DNA from: Spirochaetota bacterium
GTDB lineage: Bacteria; Spirochaetota; UBA12135; COTS27; JAFLEE01
Direction: 5' to 3'
Assembly (NCBI GenBank): GCA_017302015.1
Contig: JAFLEE010000002.1
Span: 66,301 to 130,300, forward strand
DNA: 64,000 nt
In this document: positions 62,353 through 64,000 of the stretch, piece after piece
How positions within the stretch are numbered: the stretch's first letter is position 1
How the letters are laid out: the number at the start of each line of letters is the position of its first letter
The notes under the pieces: model-generated
Databases searched by the model: none
What the model was told of the DNA's origin: nothing
The model's input: only the letters and a program-made list of their open reading frames with translations
Program-made: the position numbers and the translations under genes

Positions 62353-63072
62353 GTGCCCGCCCCCCGGGGGAACCCGTTCCCCGACCACATCGCCATCATC
62401 CTGGACGGGAACAGCCGGTGGGCGCGGGATCGGGGGCTCGACCGCTCGGCGGGGCACCGCCGGGGGGTCGAGGTGGTGGAGACCATCCTCGACCACGCCG
62501 CCGACCGTGGGGTGAAGGCCGTCACCCTCTACGCTTTTTCCAAGGAAAATTGGCGGCGCCCCGAGGCCGAGAAATCCGTCCTCTTCGAGCTGCTCAAGTG
62601 GTGGTTCACCCAGAGGATCAACAAGATCCTCTCCCGAAACGCGCGCCTGACGATGATCGGCGACCTGGGGCCGTTCGATTCCGGGATCCGCCGGGTGCTC
62701 GCGGATGCCGAGGAGCGCTCCCGCGGGAACACGGGCTGCCGCATCCAGATCGCGCTCTCCTACGGCGCGCGGGATGAGATCGTGCGCGCCGCGCGCCGCC
62801 TGGCGGAGGCGGCCAAGGGGGGCCTCGACCCTTCCACCATCGACGAGGAGGGCTTCAAGCGCTACCTCGACACGGATCCGGACTGCGGCGATCCCGATCT
62901 GCTCATCCGCACGGGCGGGGAACTCCGCGTGAGCAATTTCCTCCTCTACCAGATCGCCTACACCGAACTCTTTTTCACCAAGACCCTTTGGCCCGATTTC
63001 ACCCCCGCGGACCTGGACGGCGCCATCGCCGAATACCAGGCCCGTGAACGCCGATTTGGAGGACGCCCATGA
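62353..63072 (+). CDS. uppS: Undecaprenyl diphosphate synthase (cis-prenyltransferase)
   Basis: The protein has 239 residues and starts at GTG 4 bases after frr. HIAIILDGNSRWA holds the catalytic aspartate (Asp18); the usual glycine of DGNGRWA is serine. AFSKENWRRP, SYGARDEIVRAAR and DLLIRTGGELRVSNFLLYQIAYTELFF are as in E. coli UppS. The enzyme makes the C55 lipid carrier for cell-wall synthesis. Its stop overlaps the cdsA start in ATGA. Confidence 0.94.
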   Translation: MPAPRGNPFPDHIAIILDGNSRWARDRGLDRSAGHRRGVEVVETILDHAADRGVKAVTLYAFSKENWRRPEAEKSVLFELLKWWFTQRINKILSRNARLTMIGDLGPFDSGIRRVLADAEERSRGNTGCRIQIALSYGARDEIVRAARRLAEAAKGGLDPSTIDEEGFKRYLDTDPDCGDPDLLIRTGGELRVSNFLLYQIAYTELFFTKTLWPDFTPADLDGAIAEYQARERRFGGRP

Positions 63073-64000
63073 AGGCACGTCTCATCACCGCCGCCATCGC
63101 CATCCCGCTCGTCATCGGGGTGCTCATCGCCCCATGGCCTTGGCTCTTCACCCTCTTCTTCTTCCTGGTTTCGGCCGCGCTCTCCTGGGAGATCATGCGC
63201 TTCTCGAAGCGGCCCGATCCCCACGTGATCGCCGTCAATTTCATCTCCCTCGCGGGCCTCTACCTGGCGAAGTACTTCGGGTTCTTCGAGGGGCACCCCG
63301 GTCTGGGGGAATTGCCCATGGTTTCGGCGATCTTGTTCTTCAACTTCTTCGCCGCGGGGGCGATCTACATCGCCTCCCCGCGCCTGGAGAACGCCCTCAC
63401 GAACCTGGCCCTCAGTTCCCTGGCCCTCTTCTACGGCGGCTTCATCCTCTCCTACGGGGTCGACCTGCGGTTCCTGGAGGTCGTGCGCCATAGCCGGGAG
63501 AGTTTCGCCAATTTCCTACGTGGGCTCCCCGTCGCGACCCCGGCCGACCAGGTGGGCGTGCTCTACGTCTTCTACGTGCTCCTCGTCGCCTGGATGTGCG
63601 ATACGGGGGCCTACGTCATCGGTTCCGCCTTCGGGAAGAATAACCGCATCGGGCTGACGGCCTCCCCGAATAAATCCTGGGCAGGCCTCATCGGGGGGCT
63701 CCTCACGGCCGTCGCCACCTACCTGGGCTTTCATTTCTTTTGCCAGCGCTTCTTCCCGGAGGCCTTCGATGCGTCGGTCTTTTCCCGGTCCATGGGCACC
63801 ACCCTGCTCGTGACCGTGGCGCTCGCCCTCTGCACCCAGATCGGCGACCTCATCGAGTCGGTGCTCAAGCGCGCGGCGGGCGTGAAGGACTCCGGGACGC
63901 TCCTGCGGGGCCACGGCGGGATGTTCGACGCCATCGACAGCGTCGTTCCCAGCCTCTTCCTCTTCCACTTCTACTTGACGCAGATCTGGCCGAGGATCCA
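63069..64000 (+). CDS. cdsA: CDP-diacylglycerol synthase, 3' end outside the window
   Basis: About 310 residues are visible and the frame is still open at the right edge. At least six hydrophobic membrane segments are present. The CdsA signature is near the C-terminus: SPNKSWAGLIGG, CTQIGDLIESVLKRAAGVKDSG and RGHGGMFDAIDS, where the usual arginine after GGxxD is alanine. The enzyme makes CDP-diacylglycerol from phosphatidic acid and CTP for phospholipid synthesis. Its ATG overlaps the uppS stop. The usual neighbours dxr and rseP may follow outside the window. Confidence 0.93.
   Translation, partial: MKARLITAAIAIPLVIGVLIAPWPWLFTLFFFLVSAALSWEIMRFSKRPDPHVIAVNFISLAGLYLAKYFGFFEGHPGLGELPMVSAILFFNFFAAGAIYIASPRLENALTNLALSSLALFYGGFILSYGVDLRFLEVVRHSRESFANFLRGLPVATPADQVGVLYVFYVLLVAWMCDTGAYVIGSAFGKNNRIGLTASPNKSWAGLIGGLLTAVATYLGFHFFCQRFFPEAFDASVFSRSMGTTLLVTVALALCTQIGDLIESVLKRAAGVKDSGTLLRGHGGMFDAIDSVVPSLFLFHFYLTQIWPRI

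Overview
The window is gene-dense, GC-rich chromosomal DNA from a Gram-negative (two-membrane) bacterium. The evidence for two membranes is a WaaA-type Kdo transferase, several lipoproteins with lipoboxes, and a predicted outer-membrane-type protein. I cannot assign a phylum. The TPR/nuclease-fold protein, the MptE/DUF115-like protein and the MotAB pair recall spirochaete-like lineages, while the secreted glycosidases, URO-D-like proteins and squalene/carotenoid genes recall less-cultured heterotrophic phyla. Nothing looks like a phage, plasmid or CRISPR locus. The only mobile trace is a transposase remnant at about 8.8 kb, next to a MITE-like inverted repeat.

Layout. 0-0.8 kb: a partial lipoprotein gene and tRNA-Tyr, tRNA-Gly and tRNA-Leu. 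0.7-5.7 kb (minus): a three-gene run of a TPR-like secreted protein, an SppA protease with an extra N-terminal domain, and a DUF2779-type nuclease whose 3' end runs antisense through tRNA-Leu. 6.1-8.8 kb: a membrane pyrophosphatase with a clear promoter and terminator. 8.8-26 kb: a carbohydrate region with four secreted or cytoplasmic glycosidases (clan GH-A-like, LamG plus GH39-like, GH31, GH5-like), a CE7 esterase, an M14 carboxypeptidase, an ACT-malic enzyme, a cupin-AraC regulator and a barrel/lipoprotein pair. 26-31.6 kb: a PAS-PP2C phosphatase, then two URO-D-superfamily genes, each beside its own regulator (PocR-AraC and LacI), with a 30-bp perfect palindromic operator. 31.7-36 kb: motB-motA, a TPR protein and a DUF4139 protein. 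36-40.7 kb: a tail-anchored unknown, polA (apparently starting at CTG) and thiN. 40.7-44.8 kb (minus): a tandem M16 peptidase and waaA. 44.9-49.8 kb: ATP-grasp, degenerate GGDEF-like, TPR and MptE-like genes in one run. 49.8-55 kb: an alpha/beta hydrolase, two unknown secreted proteins and rsmA. 55.1-58.7 kb: tRNA-Lys and tRNA-Glu, then a tightly overlapping terpenoid operon (squalene synthase, CrtI-type oxidoreductase, second synthase). 58.7-59.8 kb: hisI and a D,D-carboxypeptidase. 59.8-64 kb: rpsB-tsf-frr-uppS-cdsA, with pyrH missing from its usual place.

The genes suggest a heterotroph that breaks down polysaccharide outside the cytoplasm and finishes oligosaccharide hydrolysis inside. 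It regulates these loci locally through AraC and LacI proteins and uses pyrophosphate to energise its membrane. Several genes have a -10-like hexamer exactly five bases before the ATG, which suggests leaderless mRNAs.
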